Of a DNA stretch of 55,514 nucleotides, positions 23,352-31,839 are shown piece after piece. A model generated the notes under the pieces. The model was not told the origin of the DNA. It saw only the letters and a program-made list of their open reading frames with translations, and made no database searches. The stretch comes from a virus. The translations under genes were made by a program, and so were the position numbers. Numbering within the stretch: position 1 is the stretch's first letter; each line of letters opens with the position of its first letter. The stretch is from positions 1-55,514 of the IMG/VR virus record IMGVR_UViG_3300036766_001792. One strand, given 5' to 3'.

Positions 23352-24346
23352 CAGAACTCCGGGACCTCCGCTATTCTCCGCCGCAGCTCTGCCTGCAGCC
23401 CCTCGTCTGCCGATATGGCCTCCCTGAGCTTCGCCATCCCAATTATCCGGTCGCCGTTTGGCAGCGTGTACGTCGCGCCCCTCTTAGTGACGATCCCGAG
23501 CTCGACGGCCATCGGGGCCATCGCGGCAGCCTCGTCCATCTGACCGGTGAAGAAGAACGGAATGCTCCCCTCCCGCCACGGCTCGCCCAGCTTCGACTTC
23601 TCTACCCGTATCATGAGCATGTATCCGATGCGCCGCTTGTGGTCGCCGGTGCCCTCCTCGATCCAGTCCCCGCGCCTCACGCGCACAAGCTGGCTCGCGA
23701 CGAACTTCTGCCCCTTGCCGCCGGGCAGGACCTCCGGGTTCCCGTACCTGACGCCTACGGCCGACCGGAGCTGGTTTATGAGGATGACGACGGTCTTCTC
23801 GTTGGCGAGCGTGACCTTGCGCAACCCCTTGTTGACGAGGCGCGCCTGGGCGCCGACCTGGAGATCATCCATCCCGCCCTCGGCCTCCGCCGTCGGAACG
23901 AGCTGCGCGATGCTATCCATGACGACTACACCGACGCCAGCGAGGCACATCTGCTCGACCATGTCCCAAGCCTGCTCGCCGGATCGTGGCCGCGCGACGA
24001 GCAGGTCGTCGGTGTTCACCCCCAAGGTCTTCGCCCACTCCGGGTCGTATGACTTCTCCACGTCCACGAAGCACGTGGTGAGCCCCTTGGCCTGCGCCTC
24101 CTTGATCGCCATGTACGCGAGCAGCGTCTTGCCGGAGGAGAACTCCCCTATCAGCATCGCGATGCGGCCGAAGGCGAAGCCGCCGCCCATGGCCGCGTCG
24201 AACGGCGCGATCCCGGTCGGCAGCCACTCGATCACTAGGCGCTCGTCGCTGCCCCAGAAGAGCATGCCGCCGGCGGACTTGTTCTTCGACAGCTCGGCCC
24301 TCAGGATCTCCAGTCCGGCCCTGTCCAGCACCTTGTCGTCGCTCAT
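23351..24346 (-). CDS. recA: RecA recombinase
   Basis: 331 residues from ATG 24346. Walker A is GEFSSGKT (67-74), Walker B ends VVVMDS (140-145), and the L2 region holds NQLRSAVGVRYGNPEVLPGG (191-210). These are canonical RecA signatures. It forms filaments on single-stranded DNA and exchanges strands. The C-terminal regulatory part is shorter and differs from bacterial RecA. It follows a run of small genes and precedes the nuclease and dUTPase genes in the replication-recombination block. Confidence 0.9.
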   Translation of the reverse strand: MSDDKVLDRAGLEILRAELSKNKSAGGMLFWGSDERLVIEWLPTGIAPFDAAMGGGFAFGRIAMLIGEFSSGKTLLAYMAIKEAQAKGLTTCFVDVEKSYDPEWAKTLGVNTDDLLVARPRSGEQAWDMVEQMCLAGVGVVVMDSIAQLVPTAEAEGGMDDLQVGAQARLVNKGLRKVTLANEKTVVILINQLRSAVGVRYGNPEVLPGGKGQKFVASQLVRVRRGDWIEEGTGDHKRRIGYMLMIRVEKSKLGEPWREGSIPFFFTGQMDEAAAMAPMAVELGIVTKRGATYTLPNGDRIIGMAKLREAISADEGLQAELRRRIAEVPEF

Positions 24347-24552
24347 ACACTCTTCAACCCGGCCTTCAGCGCGTTGGCCGGCGTCATGACGAAGTCCTGG
24401 TCGACGTGGCACACCTTACAGGCGAACCTAACCTTGAGCGCCTCCACCGCGGCGTCCGACAGGCGCATAATCTTGCGCGGCCTCTCGAACTCCCGCTCGC
24501 GCCCATCGCACTGGTCGGAGTGGCAACGCGACTTGAACGGCGTCAGGCCCAC
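24343..24552 (-). CDS. Small Cys-containing protein, zinc ribbon-like
   Basis: 69 residues from GTG 24552, inside the end of the SemiSWEET-like gene. RCHSDQC (C10, C15) and FACKVC (C45, C48) could hold a zinc ion. The middle is helical (DAAVEALKVRF). The stop overlaps the RecA start. No family recognised. Confidence 0.5.
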   Translation of the reverse strand: MGLTPFKSRCHSDQCDGREREFERPRKIMRLSDAAVEALKVRFACKVCHVDQDFVMTPANALKAGLKSV

Positions 24553-24803
24553 AGTATGAACCCCAGCGTTATCGTCGTCACGATCGTGGCCAAGCCGTTC
24601 GCCACGAGCAGCCCGACCTTGCCGGTCGCGGCCCCGAGGACCGTGAACGCGACGCACCCGACCAGCAGGAACGAGAACGCCGGCAGCGACAGCCCGGCCG
24701 TCTCCCTGGTCCGCAGCAGGTTCCACAGGTGGAACGCATAGAACGCGAGCAGGCCGAGCATGCCGACCTTGTCGCTCAATCCGATGATGCTAGCCTTGTT
24801 CAC
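24543..24803 (-). CDS. SemiSWEET/PQ-loop-like membrane protein
   Basis: 86 residues from GTG 24803, with GGGGG six bases upstream. Three hydrophobic helices are visible (about 9-28, 42-57, 64-85). Between the first two, LLRTRETAGLSLPAFSFLL fits the loop of PQ-loop/SemiSWEET proteins (charged residues, Thr, then a hydroxyl and Pro at the start of the second helix). SemiSWEETs are three-helix units that dimerise to transport sugars. The PQ dipeptide itself is absent. The match is by pattern, so a different small membrane protein remains possible. Confidence 0.55.
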   Translation of the reverse strand: MNKASIIGLSDKVGMLGLLAFYAFHLWNLLRTRETAGLSLPAFSFLLVGCVAFTVLGAATGKVGLLVANGLATIVTTITLGFILWA

Positions 24804-25191
24804 CGACAGCCCCCTTCTTCGCCTTCGCCTTCTTCGGCTTCTTCGGCTTCTCCAGCGCGGCCTTGTGCTTGCGCACCTCCTCCGCGATGTTCTTGACGCT
24901 CGGTCCGACCACGGACATGAACGCCTCCAGGGCAGCGAGCCGCTCGCGGACGCCGACCCCGGCCTGCCCGCCCGCGCCGACGGACAGCATCTCCGTGACG
25001 CGAACCTCTATCTCGCTGTCTATTGCGAGCCACGCCGCCCGGCCGGCCGCGAGCGCCTGCTCCAGCTGGGGCTCCAGCGGCTGGTCCAGCCGCACGTTGC
25101 GGATCTCCAGCTGCGGCTTCAGGTTGCCGTAGTCTCCGGTCGGGATCGTGGCCCCGAGCGAGACCGAGACCATCAGCGGCTCCTCGGCCAT
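24790..25191 (-). CDS. Conserved hypothetical phage protein
   Basis: 133 residues from ATG 25191 (TGATG overlap with the upstream stop). The first 35 residues are beta (MVSVSLGATIPTGDYGNLKP) and resemble a small phage family I recall but cannot name. The middle is helical. The end is Lys-rich (KPKKPKKAKAKKG). It lies between the possible SSB and RecA genes. Confidence 0.55.
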   Translation of the reverse strand: MAEEPLMVSVSLGATIPTGDYGNLKPQLEIRNVRLDQPLEPQLEQALAAGRAAWLAIDSEIEVRVTEMLSVGAGGQAGVGVRERLAALEAFMSVVGPSVKNIAEEVRKHKAALEKPKKPKKAKAKKGAVGEQG

Positions 25192-25928
25192 CAGAACGTC
25201 GTCACCTCGTCGAGGCCTGCGGCACTTGGACCCTGCGGCCCCGGCGCCGACTCGACGACCGCCTGCTGCGGCGCGCCAGGCTTGCGGTCTCCGAACTCCT
25301 CGAGGACAACCTCCTCGAGCGGCCTCAGCTCCGCCATCGCCTTCTGGCATGCCGCGCTCGGCGGCGCCGCGTCCTTCCCGATGAGCGTGTACGAGACCGG
25401 TCCCTTGCCCGTCACGCCCTGCCGCTCGAGCTCCCAGTCGCGGTCCACGAGCGACCCGTTCTCACCGTACCGCTTGACGACGGTGTCTATCATCCGGTCG
25501 CGGAGCAGCCACAGGCGCAGCTCGTTGACCGTCTCGATGTAGACGTTGAGCAGCCCGCGCTTGCCGAGCGTCCAGCTGCCGTCCTGCGCCGGGCTGTTGT
25601 GCGCTATCGCCTCGACGAAGACCCAGAGCACGGCCTTTGGCTTCACGTACAGGCCGGCGACGCACTGCGCGCACGACTCGACCGGGTCGATGAAGTTCCA
25701 GTCGTCGTCCAACCTACGCGAGCAGATCACGTCCTTCGTGAAGTCCTTCCTGGTGGACTGGACCTTCACCTCGTGGAAGACGTGGCTGAACATCGCGTCC
25801 CCCTCGGTCAAGACCCGGAACTTGGCCACGTCGCCGTCCCCGGTCAGCCACAGCTTCCGTATCCTCCCGCCCTGGTACGCGAACCGGTCGCGCATCCCCA
25901 TCAGGTAGTTGAGTCCCCTCTCACCCAT
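25191..25928 (-). CDS. Possible ssDNA-binding protein
   Basis: 245 residues from ATG 25928, with AGGAGG seven bases upstream. An OB-like core is plausible: RKLWLTGDGDVAKFRVL (about 24-40), HEVKVQS, then VICSRRL and CAQCVAG (C69, C86, C89), a Cys set seen in phage single-strand-binding proteins that carry a zinc. The last 45 residues are Pro, Gly and Glu-rich with a short acidic end, as in SSB tails. It sits between sigma and RecA genes. The assignment is tentative. Confidence 0.5.
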   Translation of the reverse strand: MGERGLNYLMGMRDRFAYQGGRIRKLWLTGDGDVAKFRVLTEGDAMFSHVFHEVKVQSTRKDFTKDVICSRRLDDDWNFIDPVESCAQCVAGLYVKPKAVLWVFVEAIAHNSPAQDGSWTLGKRGLLNVYIETVNELRLWLLRDRMIDTVVKRYGENGSLVDRDWELERQGVTGKGPVSYTLIGKDAAPPSAACQKAMAELRPLEEVVLEEFGDRKPGAPQQAVVESAPGPQGPSAAGLDEVTTF

Positions 25929-25957
25929 GTCGATACCTCCTGTATGCCGTTCCGTCT

Positions 25958-26584
25958 CTACGTTATCTGCTCGGCCCGCACCCAGCGCGCCGCCGAGGTC
26001 GCGTTCCGCACCGGCTTGCCGTCCCGGCCCACCGGGATCCTGAGCCCGTTCCGCCACTCGCGCAGCTCCTCTGCGAGCTCCTGCTTGAGCTCCGCCCGGG
26101 CCGCCCGCCGCTGCGCCGCGGTCAGTCTGATGTCGACCGGCGTGCGCTGCTCGCAGTGCTGGCCCAGCGTACGCCAACTGATGTATGCGCGCGCGACCGG
26201 GCTGAGTCTATTGAGCCTGTCCATGAACTCGGCCGACTCAGCAAGCCTATCCGGCCCCGGGCTGGGATCCGGGATCTGACGGAGCCCCGGGTCGTCGTCA
26301 TAGAGCTCGCCCATGCCGCAGAGAAACAGCGAGCTGTACTCCGCCAGCAGCCCGCGCCTGACGAGTCCCCTCGTCAGCACCTTCCCGAGGTGGTTTGCCA
26401 CCGCCGACCTGAAGTAGAAGAAGAACGGTACGCCCGACGCCGGGTCATACCCGCGGACGCACTTGACGAGCACGTGGTATATCTCGCCGCGCTTGTCGTC
26501 GTCGTCGCAGCCGGGGATGCCCCACCGCCGGACCGTCGCCGCTATGAACGGCTCGTACTGCCGGGCGAACTCCGTAGGGTCCAT
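25958..26584 (-). CDS. RNA polymerase sigma-70-like factor
   Basis: 208 residues from ATG 26584. Residues about 8-75 fit sigma region 2: YEPFIAATVRRWGIP, a DDDDKRGEIYHVLVKCVRGY core, and SGVPFFFYFRSAVANHLGKVL. A later stretch (NRLSPVARAYISWRTLG) may be the start of region 4. The C-terminal part is basic and helical. Such factors redirect host RNA polymerase to phage promoters. A recurring GGTATNATA element at nearby gene junctions may be its target, which is inference. Confidence 0.75.
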   Translation of the reverse strand: MDPTEFARQYEPFIAATVRRWGIPGCDDDDKRGEIYHVLVKCVRGYDPASGVPFFFYFRSAVANHLGKVLTRGLVRRGLLAEYSSLFLCGMGELYDDDPGLRQIPDPSPGPDRLAESAEFMDRLNRLSPVARAYISWRTLGQHCEQRTPVDIRLTAAQRRAARAELKQELAEELREWRNGLRIPVGRDGKPVRNATSAARWVRAEQIT

Positions 26585-26585
26585 G

Positions 26586-27323
26586 TTACACGTCCCCCGC
26601 CACGCCCCTGTCGAACTCCGCCCGCCGCGTCTCCGGCACGCGCGCCCGTATCGCGTCCACGTCCTGGTGCTTGAGCCCAGGCCTGAACCCCAGGTCGACC
26701 AGCTCCCAGCACAGCGCGTTGTTGGATATGAGGCGCCGCGTCGGGTGCCCCTCGTCCGAGCTGACGGCGCGTATCTCCTGGCTCATGAGCTGCATGCGGA
26801 ACACTGCGCGGTCCTCGGCGTGGAACGAGATCTTCCAGCTGAACCAGACGTATCGCCTGCGGCTCTTCGGGACGTCTATCTCGCCCTCGAGGATGCCAGG
26901 CGTGTCGTAGTCTATGGCCCTACCGGTGAGGATCCGGTACATGTCTTGGAACCTGTCGATGTCGTGCGGCGGTATGGTGCACGTGAAGTTGCTCGCGTTG
27001 GCCGCGAGTAGCCCCACGGTCCGGTAGTAGAGCGGGGTCCGCGCCCAATCGGCCTTGGCCGGGCGGAACATCTGGGACGCCGAATTGCGTCGCTGACGCC
27101 TCGACGACTCCGGCGGCCTTGTCCTCAGCATCTCCGTGCGCGCGGCGTTCTCTACTATCCGCTTCTGCACGGCGAGGCTTGTCTCGACCCTGATGCCGGG
27201 TCTGTTGGCGTACTCGACGAAGAGCCTGTCCCCGTCAATCTTGATAGCCGTGTACTCGCCCAGCTTGTTTCTATACCTACTGCCTACCTGAATGCTCACA
27301 TGACCACTCCATTCAGTATCCAT
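26586..27323 (-). CDS. Hypothetical protein, possible SH3-like N-terminus
   Basis: 245 residues from ATG 27323; a promoter-like TATAAT lies about 25 bases upstream. Residues 12-45 may be a small barrel (VGSRYRNKLGEYTAIKIDGD). The remaining mixed alpha/beta part has ILEGEIDVPKSRRRYVWFSW and a helical end. No family recognised. It is the first gene after that promoter and precedes the sigma factor gene. Confidence 0.6.
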   Translation of the reverse strand: MDTEWSGHVSIQVGSRYRNKLGEYTAIKIDGDRLFVEYANRPGIRVETSLAVQKRIVENAARTEMLRTRPPESSRRQRRNSASQMFRPAKADWARTPLYYRTVGLLAANASNFTCTIPPHDIDRFQDMYRILTGRAIDYDTPGILEGEIDVPKSRRRYVWFSWKISFHAEDRAVFRMQLMSQEIRAVSSDEGHPTRRLISNNALCWELVDLGFRPGLKHQDVDAIRARVPETRRAEFDRGVAGDV

Positions 27324-27348
27324 TGCCTAACCAACCTTTCCTTATCAT

Positions 27349-27354
27349 ATTATA
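27349..27354 (-). promoter_or_regulatory. Promoter-like TATAAT with TTGACC
   Basis: The minus strand has TTTTGACC, then GGTATAATATGATAAGG, in the 79-base gap after the primase stop. TATAAT is perfect, but TTGACC lies only 12 bases away instead of 17, so the arrangement is not classical sigma-70. It is the clearest case of the GGTATNATA set and heads the sigma-RecA operon. Confidence 0.5.
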
Positions 27355-27402
27355 CCACGATCGGGTGGTCAAAAGTAGCCCTAAAAGCGGTATCATTCGA
27401 AA

Positions 27403-28365
27403 CTATTTCGGGAACCCGACAGCCGCCACATCGACCGCCTGGGACACCACGACCTTCAGCTCTATGCACCCGCACTCCTGGACGTCCTTCTTGCCTGGCG
27501 GCAGGATGGCCGCCCTGACGCGCATCCTGTGGCCGAGCAGCCTCGCGGCCTGCGCCATGCCCCTCTGGCCCGCCTCGTCCATGTCGAGCGCGAGCACGAC
27601 CCCCCTCGTGCGTCCGGCGAGGAGCGACGCCTGCACCCTCGAGATCTGCGCCCCGAGCAGGGCGACCCCGGGTATCCCGCACTGCCACAGCCACATGGCG
27701 TCCAACGGCCCCTCGACGAGCACTATCTCGTCCGGCGCGTCCGGCATCATGTCCCAGCCGAACAGCACCTCGCCCGCCTTGAGGCCGGCCGTGTAGACGT
27801 ACTTGGGCGACGCGAGCGGGTTGACGTACCGGTACACCAGCCCCTCTATCCTGCCGCGGAACGTGATCGGCATCACGACGGCTGCCCGCGCCTTGTCCAT
27901 CCCCACGTCCCACGCCCTCAGCGTCGCGGGCTCGAACCCCCGCCCCTCCATGTACTTGTACGTCCGCCCGTGCTCGTACTCCGGCATCGCCGGCGGCGCC
28001 TCCGCCACGGCGGCGCCCGTACCGGCTATGGCCTTCCTCAGGGCGTCGTTGCCCGGGTCCGGCGCCTTGACCGACCCGAGCCAGACGTCGGCCTCGGCCT
28101 CCGTTATCCCCTTGACCCTCGCAACGAGCTCGGCGAGGCGGCCGACCCCGCAGCTGGCGTAGCACACCCAATAGCCGTTCTCGATGGCGACGGCGAACGA
28201 CGGGTCGTGGTCGTCGTGGAATGGGCAGAGGCACATCGCCCACGGGTCGCGCTTCTTCTGCTCAACGCGCACGACCTCGATGCCGAGCGTCTCGAGGACC
28301 GCGAGGACGTCGGGCCCTGACGACGCCGCCACCAGCTTGCGCAGCCTGTCGGCCCCGCTAGCCAC
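27403..28365 (-). CDS. DnaG-like DNA primase
   Basis: 320 residues from GTG 28365, with GAGG upstream. The CHC2-type zinc finger is CPFHDDHDPSFAV followed by WVCYASCGVG (C47, H50, C68, C73-region). A helical linker follows. The TOPRIM catalytic part has VLVEGPLDAMWLWQ (about 214-227) and LALDMDEAGQRG (about 256-267). It makes RNA primers for lagging-strand synthesis with the DnaB-like helicase encoded about 1.2 kb upstream. It is compact and lacks a long helicase-binding C-terminus. Confidence 0.88.
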   Translation of the reverse strand: MASGADRLRKLVAASSGPDVLAVLETLGIEVVRVEQKKRDPWAMCLCPFHDDHDPSFAVAIENGYWVCYASCGVGRLAELVARVKGITEAEADVWLGSVKAPDPGNDALRKAIAGTGAAVAEAPPAMPEYEHGRTYKYMEGRGFEPATLRAWDVGMDKARAAVVMPITFRGRIEGLVYRYVNPLASPKYVYTAGLKAGEVLFGWDMMPDAPDEIVLVEGPLDAMWLWQCGIPGVALLGAQISRVQASLLAGRTRGVVLALDMDEAGQRGMAQAARLLGHRMRVRAAILPPGKKDVQECGCIELKVVVSQAVDVAAVGFPK

Positions 28366-28783
28366 GTCGCAACCTCGGCGGACCCAGCGCCGCCGCCAGC
28401 TTCAGCAGCTTGCCCCTGTCCTTCACCTCGCACTCCCAGATCACGTGCACCGTCCAGCCGAGCGCCCTGAGCTCGGCCGCGACCCGCGCGTCGCGCTCGA
28501 CGTTCCTCTCGAACTTCTCCTCCCAGAACCTGATGTTGGACGCGACCCCCTTCTTGTGCGTATGAACCGGGCACCTGTGCCAGAAGTCTCCGTGCACGAA
28601 GACCGCGTGCCTCCTGGCGCGGAAGCAGATGTCGGGCTTGCCCGGGAGGTCGGCGCAGCACACCCGGAAGCGGTAGCCCCACGCGTGCAGCGCACGCCTG
28701 ACCGCCAGCTCCGGGCCGGTGTCGCGCCCGCGTATGCGCGACATCATCCTGCTCCTCACCGCCTGGCTGACCCGATCCGCCAC
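28358..28783 (-). CDS. Vsr-type mismatch endonuclease
   Basis: 141 residues from GTG 28783, with GAGGAGGG six bases upstream. It matches Vsr: MSRIRGRDTGPELAVRRAL (about 14-32), then DLPGKPDICFRARRHAVF with the catalytic Asp, and VHGDFWHRCP with the second metal and zinc residues. Vsr nicks next to T:G mismatches left by deamination of 5-methylcytosine. Phage copies often belong to DNA-modification loci or act as homing enzymes. A DPPW methyltransferase is encoded at 35781-36434. Confidence 0.87.
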   Translation of the reverse strand: MADRVSQAVRSRMMSRIRGRDTGPELAVRRALHAWGYRFRVCCADLPGKPDICFRARRHAVFVHGDFWHRCPVHTHKKGVASNIRFWEEKFERNVERDARVAAELRALGWTVHVIWECEVKDRGKLLKLAAALGPPRLRRG

Positions 28784-28785
28784 TA

Positions 28786-28971
28786 TCAGCCCTCCTCGAC
28801 CAGTGTCCGGTCTACCGGGAAGTCCCTGATGGCGCCCTCGTCGGCGTCGAACTCGACAATGCCAGCCAGAGCGTACCCGCCGGCCTCGAACTCACGCAGA
28901 TCCTCGTCCACCACGATGACCACGAACTCCCTGGCGCTCCGATCCACGTACCGCACTAGCCTCACCCTCAC
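28786..28971 (-). CDS. Small hypothetical protein
   Basis: 61 residues from GTG 28971, overlapping the upstream TGA, with GAGGGGG about eight bases ahead. It begins as a beta strand (VRLVRYVDRSAREFVVIVVD) and is acidic afterwards. Function unknown. Confidence 0.5.
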   Translation of the reverse strand: MRVRLVRYVDRSAREFVVIVVDEDLREFEAGGYALAGIVEFDADEGAIRDFPVDRTLVEEG

Positions 28972-29180
28972 TTCGCGTCCCCCTCGACCAGATAGTCGAC
29001 GTGGCAGTCGCACGGGCAGTCTGGCACGTCGTGCTCCTCAACCCGGCACTCCTTGCACCCGATGTGCGGCATGGCGGCCAGCACGGCCTCGAACGAGGTC
29101 GCCATGGCCTTGTACAGCCCGCGCCTCGTCTCCACGTCGCCGAGACCGGAGATACCGCCCTCGACCGCCGGCTCGGCCAT
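28968..29180 (-). CDS. Small Cys-rich protein
   Basis: 70 residues from ATG 29180 (TGATG overlap). The C-terminal half has CKECRVEEHDVPDCPCDCH, a tight cluster suited to zinc. The N-terminal half is helical. Function unknown. Confidence 0.5.
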   Translation of the reverse strand: MAEPAVEGGISGLGDVETRRGLYKAMATSFEAVLAAMPHIGCKECRVEEHDVPDCPCDCHVDYLVEGDAK

Positions 29181-29512
29181 CACACCAGCTCCAGGAGCTG
29201 CTGGAGGACGTCGGCCGCCTCGTGCTCCGAGATGGTCGTAGCGCGCTCCTCACCATCGTCGTCGTGCAGCATCTGCAGGACCCAGTCCCCGTAGCGCCGG
29301 TCGACGACCAGGCCCGTTACGCTGCGCCTGTGCAGCACGGGCGACTCGAGCTCCTCGGTGATGGTGTAGATCTGGAACCCCGGTATCCCGGCCTCCTCGA
29401 CCAGCGCCTTCACCTTGCAGAGCAGCCCCTCACCGGTCAGATCCAGCCTCTCCTGCTCCTCCTCCCATGAAGGCACCCTCGCCCCGGTCGCCCCCATACA
29501 CGGTTCACTCAT
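29180..29512 (-). CDS. Hypothetical protein
   Basis: 110 residues from ATG 29512, with GAGGGAGG upstream. It has an alpha/beta appearance: a Glu-rich first helix, FQIYTITEELESPVLH and VTGLVVDRRYGDWVLQML. It follows the helicase gene after a 64-base gap. No family recognised. Confidence 0.55.
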   Translation of the reverse strand: MSEPCMGATGARVPSWEEEQERLDLTGEGLLCKVKALVEEAGIPGFQIYTITEELESPVLHRRSVTGLVVDRRYGDWVLQMLHDDDGEERATTISEHEAADVLQQLLELV

Positions 29513-29576
29513 CTCACGCCTCCCTCGTCGTCCGCGCGTCCCCCGCGGGTATTCTTCGATTTGTCCTCCGCGATCA

Positions 29577-30851
29577 TCATACGAAGTCAACCTGCCCATC
29601 CGCCCCCTCCCTCGCCGTAACCTGCCTGATCAGACCCCGATTGACGTCGAAACTCAGGTACTGCCTCTGCGTGACGTCTGGGCCGTCCCTCCACTTGGTC
29701 ACCCTGAAGATGCGCCTGCCCTTGTTGCCGCGCTGGCGCGCCATGCCGACGACCCTGTTGGAGTCCTCCATGATGGCGTAGCCGTAGGCCGCCTGGCTCA
29801 GCTCCGGGGTGTCCTCCTGGATGACCGACGCCTCCCTCGTCGCCTGTGTCGCGCAGAGTATCGGGATCCCTAGCCCCTGGGCGAGGCCCTTGATCCTCTT
29901 GCCGGCCTCGAACATGACCTCCCAGCTCTTGCCCTTGCCGGCCAGCAGGTGGAAGCCGTCCAGCGCCAGGATGTCCGGCCTGTGCTCGCGCGCAAGGGCG
30001 ACCACGTCGTCCGCGGTGAAGGCGCCTCCGCCCTCCCCGGAGTCGACCGTGATCCAGTCGTCGCGGAGCCCGAACCTGTCGAGCCACCTCTCGTACGCCG
30101 CCACGTCGATCGTGCCCATCCTGAGGCCGTCCAGCGTCAGCCCCCAATCCTCGGAGTCAAGCCTAGACAGGATGACGTCGACACGCCACTCCATGTCGGT
30201 CTTCGTGTTCTCGGGCGACAGCAGGAGGACCCGCCTCCCCGCCGCGTACGCGACGCAGCACCAGTACACGAGCATGAAGCTCTTGCCCGATCCGGTCGCG
30301 CCCATGACGGTGGCCACCTCGCCGGGCCGCCACTCGCCGCCTATATCATCGAACACCGGCAGGCCGGTCGGGATGCCCAGCGACCGCCCGGCCGACTTGG
30401 CCTCTACCCGCTCGCGTATCAGAACGAGTCGGTCGGCCGCATCCCTGTCCGACATGCCGACGTGAAGGTCAGTCCCGATGGACAACCCAGCCATGTCCGC
30501 CGCTATCGCCCTGACGGTCCCCTCCGGGTCCTCGTCCAGCTTCTGCACCCGCGTCATAAGCGACGCGCGCGCCCGACTCGCCACGCCAGCGCGAACCAGC
30601 TCCTCCACGTACGTCTGGAAGTCCCTCGCCCCATCGGCCGGCTCCAGCCCAAGCGCCCTCATGTCGTCCGGCCCCGGCAGCGGCGAACCTGAAAGCGCCC
30701 GCTCCCTGAGCAACGACCACACCGCCGCGCCAGCCTCCGTCTGGAAGGCCTCCACTGCGAGCCCGCGCTTGAGCGCCCACTGTACGGCGTCAGCCGTCTT
30801 CATGGCGGACAGCGCGAGTCGCTCCACCTCCGCGGGCGTCGAGTTATGCAC
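29577..30851 (-). CDS. DnaB-like replicative helicase
   Basis: 424 residues from GTG 30851, with GGAGGGG upstream. Residues 1-110 form a helical N-domain (short for DnaB). The RecA-like motor begins GIPTGLPVFDDIGGEWRPG and has Walker A GATGSGKS (184-191), a hexameric-helicase motif ILALDGFHLL (Walker B Asp), and ILCATQ. The C-terminal section ends ADGQVDFV. It unwinds DNA ahead of the Pol I-type polymerase and works with the primase downstream. Confidence 0.88.
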   Translation of the reverse strand: MHNSTPAEVERLALSAMKTADAVQWALKRGLAVEAFQTEAGAAVWSLLRERALSGSPLPGPDDMRALGLEPADGARDFQTYVEELVRAGVASRARASLMTRVQKLDEDPEGTVRAIAADMAGLSIGTDLHVGMSDRDAADRLVLIRERVEAKSAGRSLGIPTGLPVFDDIGGEWRPGEVATVMGATGSGKSFMLVYWCCVAYAAGRRVLLLSPENTKTDMEWRVDVILSRLDSEDWGLTLDGLRMGTIDVAAYERWLDRFGLRDDWITVDSGEGGGAFTADDVVALAREHRPDILALDGFHLLAGKGKSWEVMFEAGKRIKGLAQGLGIPILCATQATREASVIQEDTPELSQAAYGYAIMEDSNRVVGMARQRGNKGRRIFRVTKWRDGPDVTQRQYLSFDVNRGLIRQVTAREGADGQVDFV

Positions 30852-31266
30852 TGATCCCCTCCGATGGCTCCAACAGCAGCGCCAGGTCGTATATGCCGAG
30901 CACCCTAAGCCGAGACGGCGGCACGCGCCGCATTATCAGAATACCCGGCTCGGCCACGTGGTAGACCCAGTCACCGACAGCAGCGCTGTGATCGAATATG
31001 AGGTCGGGCCTGAACACGTCAATTGATCGGTATCGCACCTCGAGGAGGGCCGTGCGCGTGGAGCAGTGAACCGCGACCTGCCGCATGAGGTTCCCCAGGT
31101 GGGCGTCGCCGACCTCCATCTCCGGCCATAGCCAGGTCGCCCGCAGCTTCGGGAACTGCCTGACGATGTCCGGGTGGACGACCCGCTGCGGGACCAACCC
31201 GTCGCGCTCTATCTGCGGCCACTTCGCGCAGGGGGTGTAGTGGTAGCCGATCCTCAGCTCACTCAC
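30844..31266 (-). CDS. Hypothetical protein, possible ART-like fold
   Basis: 140 residues from GTG 31266. ELRIGYHYTPCAKWPQIER (residues 3-21) with GLVP after it resembles the start of ADP-ribosyltransferase/Tpt1-like folds (a YHYT His followed by a helix and GL.P). WLWPEM and YHVAEPGILIM could be later strands. The catalytic Glu is not evident. This is a pattern-level guess. Its stop overlaps the helicase start. Confidence 0.5.
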   Translation of the reverse strand: MSELRIGYHYTPCAKWPQIERDGLVPQRVVHPDIVRQFPKLRATWLWPEMEVGDAHLGNLMRQVAVHCSTRTALLEVRYRSIDVFRPDLIFDHSAAVGDWVYHVAEPGILIMRRVPPSRLRVLGIYDLALLLEPSEGISA

Positions 31267-31706
31267 ATCCCCGCTCCCCTCTCGGCCCACAGCCCCTCGA
31301 GCGCCCGAGAGCACTCAAGCTGCGCGTCGAGGTCGCCCTCCTCGTACGCGCCGCGCCACCTCGACAGCCAGTGGTCCACGGAGGACGCCGTCCGCTCGTC
31401 GCCCGCCCCCTCGGCGAGCCATCTCGCGTATCGCCATGACCCGTCTGGCCAGCCCAGCTTCTCCCTCACGTACGCGAAGTGCGCGAACGCGAGGGACAAT
31501 ATGGGGGAGAACCTCGCGCCCTCGACCTCGACTATCTCGAGCACGACGGCCACGACCATGTCCGCGTCGCCGAAGTCCCCCACCAGGTCGTGCATCCGAC
31601 GCCGCAGCACGACGTAGTCGCCGTACTGCCCGCCGAAGATCTCCTTCAGCCTCGCGTAGACCGGTTCAGCCAGATCACCACCAAGCTCGACCCTGCTCTT
31701 GACCAT
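31263..31706 (-). CDS. Hypothetical protein
   Basis: 147 residues from ATG 31706. It is helical and Trp-rich in the C-terminal half (LGWPDGSWRYARWLAEG, HWLSRWRGAYEEGD). No family recognised. The 133-base stretch upstream (31707-31839) holds no gene I can support. Confidence 0.55.
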   Translation of the reverse strand: MVKSRVELGGDLAEPVYARLKEIFGGQYGDYVVLRRRMHDLVGDFGDADMVVAVVLEIVEVEGARFSPILSLAFAHFAYVREKLGWPDGSWRYARWLAEGAGDERTASSVDHWLSRWRGAYEEGDLDAQLECSRALEGLWAERGAGM

Positions 31707-31839
31707 CGACCCCGTCCTAGTGGCTACAATCGAGCAGAGAGCGGGCTTCCGACAGGCTGATTCCGCAGTCCGCCTTCCCCATGCCTTCCGAACATGCCGT
31801 GCCTCCGATTCTCTGCCTGAACTATGCCTGCAGGACCCT

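Noticed and set aside
31707-31839. Gap examined for a tRNA or small RNA
   Set aside because: No cloverleaf, no clear hairpin with T-run and no convincing promoter was found.
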